Shown here in pieces: positions 18,492 through 28,592 of a stretch of DNA of 64,000 bases. The notes beneath the pieces are model-generated. The model did not search any database and was not told where the DNA came from. It saw nothing but the letters and a program-made list of their open reading frames with translations. Where the stretch lies: contig NZ_JAPEOZ010000001.1 of NCBI RefSeq assembly GCF_026340655.1, positions 682,001 through 746,000 on the forward strand. The letters are read 5' to 3'. How positions within the stretch are numbered: position 1 is the first letter of the stretch; each line of letters begins with the position of its first letter. The position numbers and the translations under genes are program-made. This stretch comes from Streptomyces sp. NBC_01275. GTDB lineage: Bacteria; Actinomycetota; Actinomycetes; Streptomycetales; Streptomycetaceae.

Positions 18492-19091
18492 GTGGAACGA
18501 GCAAGGCCCCTCCCCGACAGGCGGCGGATCCTGAAGGGCGCGGCTCTCGCCGCCGTCCCGTACGCGCTGCTTCCCGACGCGCGGGCCGGGGCGCAGACGC
18601 AGACCGTCGACTACCCGCTCGCCCAGTGGCAGCCCGCGACCGCCTCCAACTACACGACGGCGAACCGGCCCTCGGACCATCCCGTCGACCGCGTGGTCAT
18701 CCATGTCACCCAGACCGCCTACGCCAAGGCCCTGGCCGTCTTCCAGAACCCGCGGAAGAAAGTGTCCGCGCACTACGTCGTGCGCTCCGCCGACGGTCAT
18801 GTGGCGCAGTGCGTGAGGGAGTCCGACATCGCGTGGCACGCGGGGAACTGGGACTACAACACGCGCAGCATCGGCATCGAGCACGAGGGGTGGGTGGACC
18901 AGCCGGCCTACTTCACCGACGCGCTGTACGCGCGGTCCGCCCGGCTGACGGCCTCGGTCTGCGAACGGTACGGCATCGCCAAGGACCGCGCGCACATCAT
19001 CGGCCATTACGAAGTGCCGGGCACCGACCACACGGATCCTGGTCACGACTGGGACTGGGACCGCTACATGAGACTCGTCGACTTCGGGTGA
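18492..19091 (+). CDS. Secreted N-acetylmuramoyl-L-alanine amidase (Amidase_2)
   Basis: From the GTG at 18492 the protein has 199 residues. A twin-arginine-like signal (PDRRRILKGAALAAVPYALLP) precedes the mature domain. The Amidase_2/T7-lysozyme fold is evident from DRVVIHVTQTAYAKAL with the first zinc His, HYVVRSADGHVAQCV, IAWHAGNWDYNTRSIGIEHEG, and HIIGHYEVPGTDHTDPGHDWDW with the remaining zinc ligands. It should cleave the amide bond between muramic acid and the stem peptide outside the cell. GTG is chosen because AAAGGCA is upstream and the signal peptide begins immediately. Confidence 0.9.
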   Translation: MERARPLPDRRRILKGAALAAVPYALLPDARAGAQTQTVDYPLAQWQPATASNYTTANRPSDHPVDRVVIHVTQTAYAKALAVFQNPRKKVSAHYVVRSADGHVAQCVRESDIAWHAGNWDYNTRSIGIEHEGWVDQPAYFTDALYARSARLTASVCERYGIAKDRAHIIGHYEVPGTDHTDPGHDWDWDRYMRLVDFG

Positions 19092-19168
19092 GTGCCGTCC
19101 GAACGGTTGTCGGCCCGCGTACCCGGAGTGACGATGTCCCCAGCCGTATCGCCTGCCGGGAGGACGAG

Positions 19169-20437
19169 TTGACCGATCCCTGGGTGGCCCTTGAGCCGGG
19201 GGCCGACCCTGCCGAACGTGTACGGATCCTGCGCCGGGCGCACGAGACGTTCACCGAGGCGGGCACGGTCCCACGGCCGGTGCGTGCCGTCGTGGCCGAC
19301 TCGTGGCGGCGTTCCGCGCGAGCCGGCGTCGGCCCCGACGGCACGGCGAGCGTGGAGCTGACCGACGGCGATCTCGGCGCCTACCGGTCCGAGCATCCGC
19401 TGGCGCGGGTGATGCCGCTGTTCCGCGAGCTCATGGGGACGTTCGCCGCCGACGGCGAGCATCTCCTCGCGGTGTGCGACGCGCACGGCAGGCTGCTGTG
19501 GGTCGAAGGGCACGCGGCGACCCGGCGGCAGGCGGGGCGGATGAACTTCGTGCCGGGCGCCCGGTGGGCGGAGAGCGCTGTGGGGACGAACGCGCCGGGC
19601 ACCGCGGTCGCCCTGGACCGGCCGGTGCAGGTGTTCGCGGCCGAGCACTTCATCCGGCGGGTGCAGCCGTGGACCTGTGCCGCGGCCCCGGTGCACGATC
19701 CGCGGACGGGGCGGGTGCTGGGCGCCGTGGACATCACCGGCGGGGACGGGCTGGCGCATCCGCACAGCCTCGGCTTCGTACAGGCGGTCGCGCGGGCCGC
19801 GGAGTCACACCTGGCGCTCCTCGCCCCCGAGGGGCCCGAGCCCGACGGGCCGCAGCTCACCGTGCTGGGCCGGGACGAGGCACGCCTGGTCACCGACGGC
19901 CGCACGATCAGGCTCAGCCGCCGCCACAGCGAGATCCTGATGCTGCTGGCCCACCACCCCGAGGGCCTGACCGGCGACGAACTGCTGTGCGCGCTGCACG
20001 AGGACGAGTCGGCGCCCCCGGTGACGCTGCGGGCCGAGCTCGCCCGGTTGCGCGGGGTCCTCGGTCCCGGGCTGCTGGCGTCGCGCCCCTACCGGCTCAC
20101 CGTGCCCGTCGAGTCGGACGTCACCGTGGTCGAACGGCGGCTGGCGGCCGGAGCGGTCACCGCGGCCGTCACGGCGTACGCCGGGCCGCTGCTCCCGACG
20201 TCGCAGGCGCCGGCGGTCGTACGGCTCAGACAGCGTCTGGCCGACGGTCTGCGCGCGGCGCTGATCGCCCGCCGCGACCCCGACCTGCTGGCGGACTGGG
20301 CGCACGCACCGTGGGGCGAGGACGACCTCGACGTGTGGCGGGCGCTCGCGGCGGCCCGTCCGACGGCCGCGGTCCGGGCACGGCTGGCGGCCCTGGAGTC
20401 GGAGCTGGCGGCACCGGCCGGGTGGGCACGCTCCTGA
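19169..20437 (+). CDS. GAF-domain regulator (AcoR-like, lacks AAA+ domain)
   Basis: A TTG start at 19169, with GGGAGGACGAG directly upstream, gives 422 residues. The N-terminal half matches sigma-54-activator-like GAF regulators such as AcoR: RILRRAHETFTEAG, VRAVVADSWRRSARAGV, LLAVCDAHGRLLWVEG, and RWAESAVGTNAPGTA. The ATPase domain of true sigma-54 activators is absent, as expected in actinobacteria. The C-terminal half instead carries a winged-helix-like segment (RHSEILMLLAHHPEGLTGDELL) and a helical tail. It lies about 180 bp upstream of an aldehyde dehydrogenase gene on the same strand and is a plausible regulator of it. Confidence 0.85.
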   Translation: MTDPWVALEPGADPAERVRILRRAHETFTEAGTVPRPVRAVVADSWRRSARAGVGPDGTASVELTDGDLGAYRSEHPLARVMPLFRELMGTFAADGEHLLAVCDAHGRLLWVEGHAATRRQAGRMNFVPGARWAESAVGTNAPGTAVALDRPVQVFAAEHFIRRVQPWTCAAAPVHDPRTGRVLGAVDITGGDGLAHPHSLGFVQAVARAAESHLALLAPEGPEPDGPQLTVLGRDEARLVTDGRTIRLSRRHSEILMLLAHHPEGLTGDELLCALHEDESAPPVTLRAELARLRGVLGPGLLASRPYRLTVPVESDVTVVERRLAAGAVTAAVTAYAGPLLPTSQAPAVVRLRQRLADGLRAALIARRDPDLLADWAHAPWGEDDLDVWRALAAARPTAAVRARLAALESELAAPAGWARS

Positions 20438-20460
20438 GCCCACGGCCCGGCTCGGGGGTG

Positions 20461-20503
20461 CCGGGGGCTCCGGGGGCTCCGGGGGCTCCGGGGGCTCCGG
20501 GGA
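20461..20503. repeat. 9 bp microsatellite (ccgggggct)x4
   Basis: Four perfect tandem copies of ccgggggct plus a partial fifth lie just after the GAF regulator stop codon. Confidence 0.95.
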
Positions 20504-20620
20504 CGCGACCATCGCCTGACGCCGAGCCGGCACCGCAACGTAGATGCAACGTCCGCCTCCCTACCCTCCGGCACAGAGCTGTCCAACGGCGGGCAGCGCT
20601 GCTGAAGGAGGCAGACCAGG

Positions 20621-22144
<1,524 letters not shown>

Positions 22145-22157
22145 ACACATGCGAAAA

Positions 22158-22191
22158 GGCGCCTGACCTGGGTTTTCACCCGTCAGGCGCC
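22158..22191 (+). terminator. Hairpin terminator after aldehyde dehydrogenase
   Basis: A GGCGCCTGA / TCAGGCGCC stem (22158-22166 and 22183-22191) with an inner TGGGT/ACCC pairing ends the dehydrogenase transcript. A closely similar hairpin follows the duplicated site at 44,088. Confidence 0.8.
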
Positions 22192-22306
22192 CTTCGCTCA
22201 ACCCGCTCTCGACCGAGCCCGGCTTGCACGCCAACTCCCAATTCCTCCCACGACTGCACCCCTCCTGACCAGTGCTTCCGGACCAGTCACGGACCAAACC
22301 CCCGGT

Positions 22307-22480
22307 TCATCCCTCGGGCACGTCACCTTGGCTGACGCGCTGCCACTCGTTCATGGACTGCTCGATGAGACGGTTCGCCTGCTCTCGAAGGCCGTCAAGG
22401 AACTTGGCGTAGTGGCGAAAGAGAACCTCGATGCTCTGGCCGGCGCGGCGGGCGCACTCGGCCAGGTCAACTCCCGAGTA
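22307..22480 (-). pseudogene. Truncated tyrosine integrase (C-terminal ~57 codons)
   Basis: The reading frame ends in ECARRAGQSIEVLFRHYAKFLDG and then LREQANRLIEQSMNEWQRVSQG. The HY in RHYAK is the catalytic tyrosine region of an actinomycete phage-type integrase. The same segment, about 85% identical by eye, ends the integrase remnant at 44,237-44,951. Upstream of about 22480 homology stops abruptly where a methyltransferase fragment begins, so the N-terminal part has been deleted. It lies 160 bp from the aldehyde dehydrogenase 3' end, the expected place for an integrase next to its own attachment site. Not functional. Confidence 0.8.
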
Positions 22481-22490
22481 ACCCGTCGAG

Positions 22491-23163
22491 GACATCAACA
22501 CCCAAGCCTGGAAGGTCTACGGCCAGCGCCAACTGGCCCGCGCCTATATGCCGCCCATTCCGGACCAGCTGGCCTGGGCGTCCTGGGAGGGGGTCGGGCC
22601 GGAAGCTCCTTGGTGACATCACCGGCCTCCGCGTCCTGGACATCGGCTCCGGGGCCGGCCACCTCGCCGTCCGTCTCGTCCAGGCGCACGGCGCCTGCGT
22701 CACTGGAATCGAGCTGTCCCCGAGCCAGCATGAACGCGCTGTCACCAGTCCCGCGGACGTCCAGGGTGTGCAGTTCGTCCAAGGAGACGTGGCCGAGTAT
22801 CTGGCCGGAGCCGAGCCGTTCGACGCCGCCTACGCGATCGGGACGCTGGGGTTCATCGACCCGCACCGTTCGCTGTCGGCACTGCGCGACGGACTGCGCC
22901 CTGGCGCCCCCTTGATTCTCTCGCTCCTCGTCGAGCACGCCCCGGCAACCGAGGGCGGCCGTGTCCTCGATGCCGGATGCGGGACCGGCGAGCTGGCCGT
23001 CTTCCTTGCCTCCCTCGGCCACAGCGTCGAGGCCGCGGATTTCGCCGAGGGCGCGCTTGACCGGGCACGCGCAGAGCACGCAGAGGACAACGTGCGCTGG
23101 CTGTGCCTGGACCCGTACGACAGCCGCACCAGGCCGGTGTCCGGGCACACGCCGCGGGGCTGA
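22491..23163 (+). pseudogene. Chimeric, frameshifted remnant of two methyltransferase genes
   Basis: The first fragment reads INTQAWKVYGQRQLARAYMPP and, after a +1 frameshift near 22610, VLDIGSGAGHLAVRLVQ with GIELSPSQHERA. This is a class I methyltransferase N-terminal half up to SALRDGLRPGAPLILSLL. The sequence then switches in frame to a second, different methyltransferase start, GGRVLDAGCGTGELAVFLASLG, and ends after about 50 more residues. Two SAM-binding motifs I about 120 residues apart, with no completed C-terminal domain for either, indicate deletion fusion. It abuts the truncated integrase, so this is a rearranged island end. The original pathway cannot be identified. Confidence 0.7.
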
Positions 23164-23397
23164 CGACGTCCCCCGGGCCGGGCGGCGGTGGGTGACGAAC
23201 ACCGGGCCGGGAGCGAGTCGGGGAAGGCGTCGGCCGCCCCGCGGACGGTCCACGCCTTCCCGGCCCACAGTTGCACGACGGTGGGCACCGCTTCCCCCTT
23301 TCGGACGGCCGCGGGACGACGCCTTCACGCTCGCGCGACTCAGGGGAGGTGACCCAGGCTGCCGTGATGGGGTACCTGCTCCTGGGGCTGTCAGGGA

Positions 23398-24543
23398 CTA
23401 CCAGGCGGCCAGTGAGCCGTCCGTGTTGCGCCAGACCGGGTTGCGCCAGCGGTGGCCGCGTTCGGCGGCGGCGCGGACCGCGTTCTCATCAATCGTGATA
23501 CCGAGACCGGGCGCGGTCGGGCGGTCGATGTAGCCGTCATGGAACGTGAAGGGCGTGGTGTCGGCGAGGTAGTCCAGCAGTCCGCTGCTGTCGCCGTAGC
23601 CGATGCCCAGTGCCTGTTCCTGGATGAGGAAGTTGGGGATCGCGAAGTCGAGTTGCAGACTGGCCGCGAGGGCGATCGGGCCGAGCGGGCAGTGCGGGGC
23701 CACCATGACGTCGTACGCCTCGGCCATCGCGGCGATCCGGCGGGTCTCGGAGATGCCGCCGGCGTGGCTGATGTCGGGCTGGGCCACGGCGATGCCGTCG
23801 GAGAGCACCGAGCGGAAGTCCCAGCGTGAGTAGAGCCGTTCGCCGGTGGCGATGGGGATGGAGGTGGAGCGCACCACGGCGCCGAGGTCCCTGGAGAACT
23901 CCGGCAGCACGGGCTCCTCGACGAAGAGCGGCAGCAGCGGCTCCAGGAGCGGAAGTACACGGCGCGACATCGCCCCGCTGAAGCGGCCGTGGAAGTCCAG
24001 CGCCAGGTCGCGTTCCGGTCCGATGGCCTCGCGGACCGCACTCACCCCGTCCACGATGGCGTTGATCGCGGCGGGCGTGGCGAGAGGCTCCAGCTGGCCG
24101 CAGGGGTTCAGCTTGACCGCCGTCATGCCCTTGGCGACCTGCGCGGCCGCGGACTCGGCCAGTTCTTCGGGGGTTTCGCCACCGACCCAGCCGTAGACGC
24201 GCACCCGGTCACGCACGTGGCCGCCGAGCAGCTGGTGGACGGGGACACCGTGCGTCTTGCCCGCGATGTCCCACAGGGCCTGGTCGATGCCGGACAGGGC
24301 GCTGTTCAGGACGACGCCGCCGCGGTAGAAGCCGCTCTTGGCGAGCACCTGCCAGTGCTCCTCGATCCGCGCCGGGTCCTGGCCGACCAGGTAGTCGAAC
24401 ATCTCCTCGACGCAGCGGGCGACGGTGTGGGCCTTGCCCTCGACGATGGGTTCGCCCCACCCGGAGATGCCCTCGTCGGTGTCGACGCGAAGGAAGAGCC
24501 AGCGCGGTTCGACGAGGAAGAGTTCGTATCCAGTGATCTTCAT
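23398..24543 (-). CDS. dgoD: D-galactonate dehydratase-like enzyme (enolase superfamily)
   Basis: The 381-residue product aligns along its whole length with E. coli DgoD as I recall it: MKITGYELFLVEPRWLFLRVDTDEG, GWGEPIVEGKAHTV, RGGVVLNSALSGIDQALWDI and LDFHGRFSGAM. FVEEPVLPEF, IATGERLYSRWDF and the catalytic His segment VMVAPHCPLGPIALAA follow, then a C-terminal WRNPVWRNTDGSLAAW. Metal ligands are the Asp of DFHGR, the Glu of EEP and the Glu of GER. The reaction is dehydration of D-galactonate to 2-keto-3-deoxygalactonate, step two of the De Ley-Doudoroff route. It is the last gene of the minus-strand LacI-SDR-dehydratase group. Activity on another sugar acid is possible. Confidence 0.85.
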   Translation of the reverse strand: MKITGYELFLVEPRWLFLRVDTDEGISGWGEPIVEGKAHTVARCVEEMFDYLVGQDPARIEEHWQVLAKSGFYRGGVVLNSALSGIDQALWDIAGKTHGVPVHQLLGGHVRDRVRVYGWVGGETPEELAESAAAQVAKGMTAVKLNPCGQLEPLATPAAINAIVDGVSAVREAIGPERDLALDFHGRFSGAMSRRVLPLLEPLLPLFVEEPVLPEFSRDLGAVVRSTSIPIATGERLYSRWDFRSVLSDGIAVAQPDISHAGGISETRRIAAMAEAYDVMVAPHCPLGPIALAASLQLDFAIPNFLIQEQALGIGYGDSSGLLDYLADTTPFTFHDGYIDRPTAPGLGITIDENAVRAAAERGHRWRNPVWRNTDGSLAAW

Positions 24544-24738
24544 GGGGTGGGTCTCCGAGTTCTGTGCTGGGCACGGCGGGGCGGGGGGCCGGTACGTGGG
24601 GATGGAGGGTGGGGCGGTCATGGTGGGAGCGAGCGCGGGCAAGCGCCCGCTCGGGCGGGGAGGCAGAGGGTCAGGCACGCGAAGGGGTTGCTGCGCAGGA
24701 CGCGCGGCGGGGGTGCGGCGCCGGGGGTGAGCGGCGGA

Positions 24739-24835
24739 GAGCCGGGGTGCGGCGCCGACGTTCGGCGGTCGGGTCGTGCCCGGCGGGGGTGAGCCGGGGT
24801 GCGACGCCGGGCTTCCGCGGTCGGGTCGTGCCCGG
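24739..24835. repeat. 52 bp imperfect tandem duplication
   Basis: The segment gagccggggtgcg at 24739 recurs at 24791, and gcggtcgggtcgtgcccgg at 24765 recurs at 24817, both with a 52 bp offset. This duplication occupies the 388 bp gap between the dehydratase and SDR genes, in which no gene is seen. Confidence 0.85.
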
Positions 24836-24931
24836 TGCTGGCCGGGCGTGCGGTCGGCGGTCGGTCGGTCGCACGGAACGGCCGGAGCGCGGCAGCGTGT
24901 TGCCGGCCCGGAACGGCCAGGGCGCGGCGGC

Positions 24932-25699
24932 CTACTCCTGGGAGCTGATGCTGCGGCCACCGTCCACGAGCAGGTTCTGGCCGGTGACGAAGGAGGCGTC
25001 GTCGGAGGCGAGGAAGGCCACGGCGGCGGCGATGTCCTCGGGGGCGCCGAGCCGGCCGACAGGGGTGCGCGCGGCGGTCTTCGCCTTGTACTCGTGGGGT
25101 ACCCCGGCCCACAGGGCGGTGACCACGGCTCCGGGCAGGACGGCGTTGAACCTGATCTGTCCGCCGTACTCGACCGCCAGCTGGCGTACGAGGGCGTCGA
25201 TCCCGCCCTTGGCCGCCGCGTACGCGGGATAGCCCTTGAAGCCGAGGGCCGCGTGCACGGACGAGGTGATCACCACCGCGCCCCTCGCCGTCCTCAGCAG
25301 TGGTACCGCGGCCCGGACGCCGTAGAACACCGAGTCGAGGGAGAGCCGCAGCTGGTCGTGCCAGGCGGCGTCGTCGAGTTCGTGTGCCGCTCCGGGCAGG
25401 TTGCGCCCGGCGTTGAGGTGGAGCACGTCGAGGCGTCCGGTCCAGGACTCGGCGTCGGCGACGGCCGCGGCCCACTCCGTCGGCGAGGTGGCGTCGAGGG
25501 GACGGTCCCGCGCCCGCCCGCCCTCGGCGCGGATCTCCTCGGCCACGCGATGGGCGCCCTCGGCGTCCACGTCGGTGACCAGGACGGACGCTCCCTCCGC
25601 CGCCAGCCGGCGGGCGGTGGCCGCCCCGATGCCGGAGGCGGCCGCGGTGAGCAGGGCCGTATGGCCGGTGAAACGTGCCGGTGCGGCGGCGACGGTCAT
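24932..25699 (-). CDS. SDR-family oxidoreductase, possible sugar dehydrogenase
   Basis: This is a 255-residue classical short-chain dehydrogenase. The nucleotide-binding site is [21 protein letters not shown] with VTDVDAEG after strand 2, the NAG motif is LHLNAGRN, the catalytic Ser lies in [12 protein letters not shown], and the Tyr/Lys pair in [10 protein letters not shown]. It ends [12 protein letters not shown], as is usual. It overlaps the LacI gene by 4 bp and precedes the galactonate dehydratase gene. In that context it could be the sugar 1-dehydrogenase that starts the oxidative pathway, feeding the lactonase encoded across the locus. The substrate is inferred only. Confidence 0.88.
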   Translation of the reverse strand: MTVAAAPARFTGHTALLTAAASGIGAATARRLAAEGASVLVTDVDAEGAHRVAEEIRAEGGRARDRPLDATSPTEWAAAVADAESWTGRLDVLHLNAGRNLPGAAHELDDAAWHDQLRLSLDSVFYGVRAAVPLLRTARGAVVITSSVHAALGFKGYPAYAAAKGGIDALVRQLAVEYGGQIRFNAVLPGAVVTALWAGVPHEYKAKTAARTPVGRLGAPEDIAAAVAFLASDDASFVTGQNLLVDGGRSISSQE

Positions 25700-26745
25700 G
25701 GCGTTTCTCCTGGTCGTGCTGGTCTGGCCGTGGAGCCGCGCAGCACCAGCCGCGGCTCGGTCGGTACGACGACGTCGCCCACCGGCGTGCCCTCGATAGT
25801 GGCCACCAGGGCGTCCACCGCGGCGGTTCCCAGGTCGTGCAGGGGCATCGCGACGGTGGTCAGCGGGGGATGGAGGTGCGCGGCCACGGGCAGGTCGTCG
25901 TTGCCGACCACGGAGACGTCCTCCGGGATCCTGAGGCCGAGGTCCCTGATCGCGGCCATGGCGCCTATCGCCTGGGCGAGTGAGCTGGTGTAGAGGGCGG
26001 TGACCGGGGGGCGCGCACCATCGGCGGGCGGGCGCAACAGCTCCCGTGCGGCGGATCCGCCGCCGTCCTCGGTGAAGTCCCCGGAGGCGACCGGAGCCGC
26101 GTCCAGTCCCAGTGCGTCGGCGTGGCGCAGAAACGCCTCCTTGCGGACCTCGCTGGGCGTGATCCCGGGAGGGCCCGCGATGTGGCCGACCACTCGATGG
26201 CCGAGGCCGTGCAGGTGGTCGAGCGCGGTCACGCTGGAGCGGGCGACGTCCATGGTGATGTTGCGGCCGGAGCCCTCGACCGAGCGGTTGAGGAAGACGT
26301 GCGGGACCGCGCTGCGGCTCAGCGCGTCCAGCAGGGGATGGCCGGGGCGCGCCGAGGCGATGAGCAGCCCGTCGACCCTGCCCTCCTGCACCAGGTCGTG
26401 GAAGGACTCGTCGGCTTCCTGCCCGTCGAAGTCCTCGGCCAGCAGGGAGAGATAGCCCCGTTCGCGGGCCCGCTGGTAGGCGCCGCGGGCGATGGTGACG
26501 TACGTGGGGTTCGCGAGGGCGGGGACCAGCAGGGCCAGTGCGTGGGTGCTGGCGCCTGCCAGGGCCCGTGCACCGGAGTGCGGCCGGTAGCCGAGTGCCT
26601 CGGCGGCCTCATGGACGCGCTGGCGCGTCTCCGGCCGGACGGACAGGTCCGGCCGGCCATTGAGCACCTTGGACACGGTGGCCTTGGAGACTCCGGCCGC
26701 ATGGGCCACATCCACGAGCCTGGCCCGGACGGGCTGTTCCGACAC
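25696..26745 (-). CDS. LacI-family transcriptional regulator
   Basis: The 349-residue protein has the LacI headpiece [47 protein letters not shown] at residues 9-54, including the hinge helix. A periplasmic-binding-protein-like effector domain follows, with [46 protein letters not shown] and an LRGST ending. It would repress the divergent ABC operon and its own group until a sugar or sugar-acid ligand binds. Three operator-like palindromes lie at 26841-26870 beyond its start. Its stop overlaps the SDR start by 4 bp (ATGA), so regulator, SDR and dehydratase form one transcript. Confidence 0.93.
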   Translation of the reverse strand: MSEQPVRARLVDVAHAAGVSKATVSKVLNGRPDLSVRPETRQRVHEAAEALGYRPHSGARALAGASTHALALLVPALANPTYVTIARGAYQRARERGYLSLLAEDFDGQEADESFHDLVQEGRVDGLLIASARPGHPLLDALSRSAVPHVFLNRSVEGSGRNITMDVARSSVTALDHLHGLGHRVVGHIAGPPGITPSEVRKEAFLRHADALGLDAAPVASGDFTEDGGGSAARELLRPPADGARPPVTALYTSSLAQAIGAMAAIRDLGLRIPEDVSVVGNDDLPVAAHLHPPLTTVAMPLHDLGTAAVDALVATIEGTPVGDVVVPTEPRLVLRGSTARPARPGETP

Positions 26746-26815
26746 GTGCTCTCCCTCCCCGGTGGGCGTTGCCCGGTCCGCGCTGCTGCGGACCGGGATG
26801 ACGCGTTCTGGCCTC

Positions 26816-26870
26816 TTGACACCTTCTGGTGACGCAACCTAACGTTCGCGAAAGTTTCAGTCAACCGGTT
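26816..26870 (+). promoter_or_regulatory. Promoter with overlapping LacI-type operators
   Basis: TTGACA at 26816 and TAACGT at 26840, with an 18 bp spacer, make a good vegetative promoter reading toward the ABC operon. Over the -10 and start site lie the near-palindrome AACGTTCGCGAAAGTT (26841-26856), GAAAGTTTC (26850-26858) and AACCGGTT (26863-26870), with the central CG typical of LacI-family operators. The GAAAGTTTC element resembles palindromes upstream of Streptomyces hemicellulase genes. The rest of 26871-27239 is a leader without a gene, apart from the 13 bp repeats. Confidence 0.6.
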
Positions 26871-27176
26871 TCCTCAGGCCGAAATAAGCGACAAGCCTGA
26901 GCAGATTCAAAAAATCGGTCATATCGGAACCGCAAGATGTCGGCCACAGCTGACCTTCAGTCAACTGGGCCGAGGAGCCGCCCCACCCCGGGCTCACCGC
27001 GAACGCGACCACCGTCGCACCCGCGGTCCCCGCCACTCCGGTCCGCCCACCCGTCCACGCAGACGGATGCGCTCGGTCCGGGGCATCTCACACCACCGCC
27101 GAGCGCGCCGGCGTTCCACCGGCCGCCCGCCCTGCCGTTCGCTTCCCGCGGCAGTCCCTCATGCCGCCATGCCCCT

Positions 27177-27224
27177 CGTACGTCCCGCAGCCGCCGTACG
27201 TCCCGCATTCGCGTACGTCCCGCA
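27177..27224. repeat. Three copies of cgtacgtcccgca in the 5' leader
   Basis: Perfect 13 bp copies start at 27177, 27195 and 27212, spaced 18 and 17 bp, ending 16 bp before the solute-binding protein start codon. They could affect translation or bind a regulator; no known match is recognised. Confidence 0.85.
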
Positions 27225-27239
27225 CGAAAGGCAATTAGC

Positions 27240-28592
27240 ATGCCCACGTCAAAGACGGCCTCTCTCGACAGGCGGCGCTTCCTCGCCGTCTCCGCCGGTG
27301 CCGCGCTCGGCGCGTCCGCACTGTCCGCCTGCGCCGGCTCCGTCGGCAACACCGCGAACGGGTCCGGGAGCGGTAAGACGACACTCACCGTGATGACGGT
27401 GCAGAACGAGTGGGACAAGAACGCCCTCAAGGCTGCCGAAGAGGCGCTGGGGATGAACATCAACGTCATCATCTGGGACCCCACCAAGCTCAACGCCATG
27501 CTGGCCGCCAAGAACCCGCCGGACGTGGTCCGCGGCTTCGGCGCGACCGAGACCCCGTACTTCGCTGCCCGCGGCCTGATGACGGACCTCGACCCGTACT
27601 TCGCCAAGAGCTCGGCGCTGAAGGTCTCCGACCTCGACCCGGTCAACGACGTGTGGCGCTACGACGGCAAGAAGCAGGGCGCCGGACCGCGCTACGGCAT
27701 GGCCAAGGACTACTCCCAGGACTCCATGTTCTGGTACCGCACCGATCTGTTCGAGGCCGCGAAACTGGACGTGCCGAGCGCGACCGAGCCGATCTCCTAC
27801 GACGAGTGGCTGGACCTGGGCAAGAAGCTGGTCAAGCGCCGCCTGGGCAAGGTGAAGGTCTACGGCCTCAACGCCACCGGCATGGGCGTCTTCCCGCAGC
27901 TCATGGGCATGACCGCGTCGGCCGGCGGCAGCCTGTTCGCCGAGGACCTGGCCACGGTGGACTTCTCCTCCCCCGAAGCGCTCAAGGCGCTGCAGTGGTA
28001 TCTGGACTACGCGAAGGCCGACATAGGCCCGAGCGTCACCAACCCCAACCCGGACGGCTGGGACGGCCCCACCTACCAGGCCAACCGCATGGCGATGAGC
28101 TGCAACGGCTACTGGTTCGGCGGCCTCATCGGCGGTGACCCCAAACTCGCGGCAGCCTCCCGCTTCGCGCCCGCCCCGCAGCTCGGCGGCAACCGCGTCA
28201 GCTCCTGCTTCGGCGCCACCGGCTTCTGGATCCCGAGGGACGCCAAGAACAAGGACGCGTCCTGGAAGTTCTTCGAGTGGTACTTCGGCGGCAAGCCCGC
28301 CCAGGACCGCGCGGCGAGCGGCTGGGGCATTCCCTCGCTGACGTCGCTGCGCTCGAGGATGCCGCAGACCAACGCCTTCCAGAAGCAGGCGTTCCAGGTG
28401 CAGGAGCAGGAGCTGCCGCACTTCTCGGTGCTCAGCTTCACCCCGTACGCCCAGCAGGCCGCCCTGGAGGGCGTGCTGACCAAGGTCCTGCCGGGCGCCG
28501 TGAAGTCCGGGACGCCCGCCGGCAAGGTCGCCGACACGCTCAACTCCCGGATGAACGAGCAGCTCGCCCAGGGCAAGGAGCTCGTGGGGTGA
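27240..28592 (+). CDS. Sugar ABC transporter solute-binding lipoprotein
   Basis: The ATG at 27240, with GAAAGG upstream, gives 450 residues. The signal has a twin-arginine start (DRRRFLAVSAGAALGASALS) and a lipobox ending at Cys in SACAGS, so the protein is anchored outside the membrane. The mature part is a family 1 sugar-binding protein: TTLTVMTVQNEWDKN, an internal NGYWFGGLIGGDPK, and the C-terminal region ASWKFFEWYFGGKPAQD. It opens the catabolic operon and overlaps the next gene by 4 bp. The bound ligand is unknown; the context suggests a galactose- or arabinose-containing oligosaccharide or a sugar acid. Confidence 0.93.
   Translation: MPTSKTASLDRRRFLAVSAGAALGASALSACAGSVGNTANGSGSGKTTLTVMTVQNEWDKNALKAAEEALGMNINVIIWDPTKLNAMLAAKNPPDVVRGFGATETPYFAARGLMTDLDPYFAKSSALKVSDLDPVNDVWRYDGKKQGAGPRYGMAKDYSQDSMFWYRTDLFEAAKLDVPSATEPISYDEWLDLGKKLVKRRLGKVKVYGLNATGMGVFPQLMGMTASAGGSLFAEDLATVDFSSPEALKALQWYLDYAKADIGPSVTNPNPDGWDGPTYQANRMAMSCNGYWFGGLIGGDPKLAAASRFAPAPQLGGNRVSSCFGATGFWIPRDAKNKDASWKFFEWYFGGKPAQDRAASGWGIPSLTSLRSRMPQTNAFQKQAFQVQEQELPHFSVLSFTPYAQQAALEGVLTKVLPGAVKSGTPAGKVADTLNSRMNEQLAQGKELVG

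Noticed and set aside
20461..20503. The 9 bp ccgggggct array as a regulatory element
   Set aside because: It is a simple microsatellite after a stop codon, best explained by slippage.
24544..24931. A gene between the dehydratase and SDR, since the frame of the dehydratase stays open upstream
   Set aside because: The extension is Pro/Arg-rich, includes the 52 bp duplication, and the ATG at 24543 matches the start of DgoD proteins exactly.
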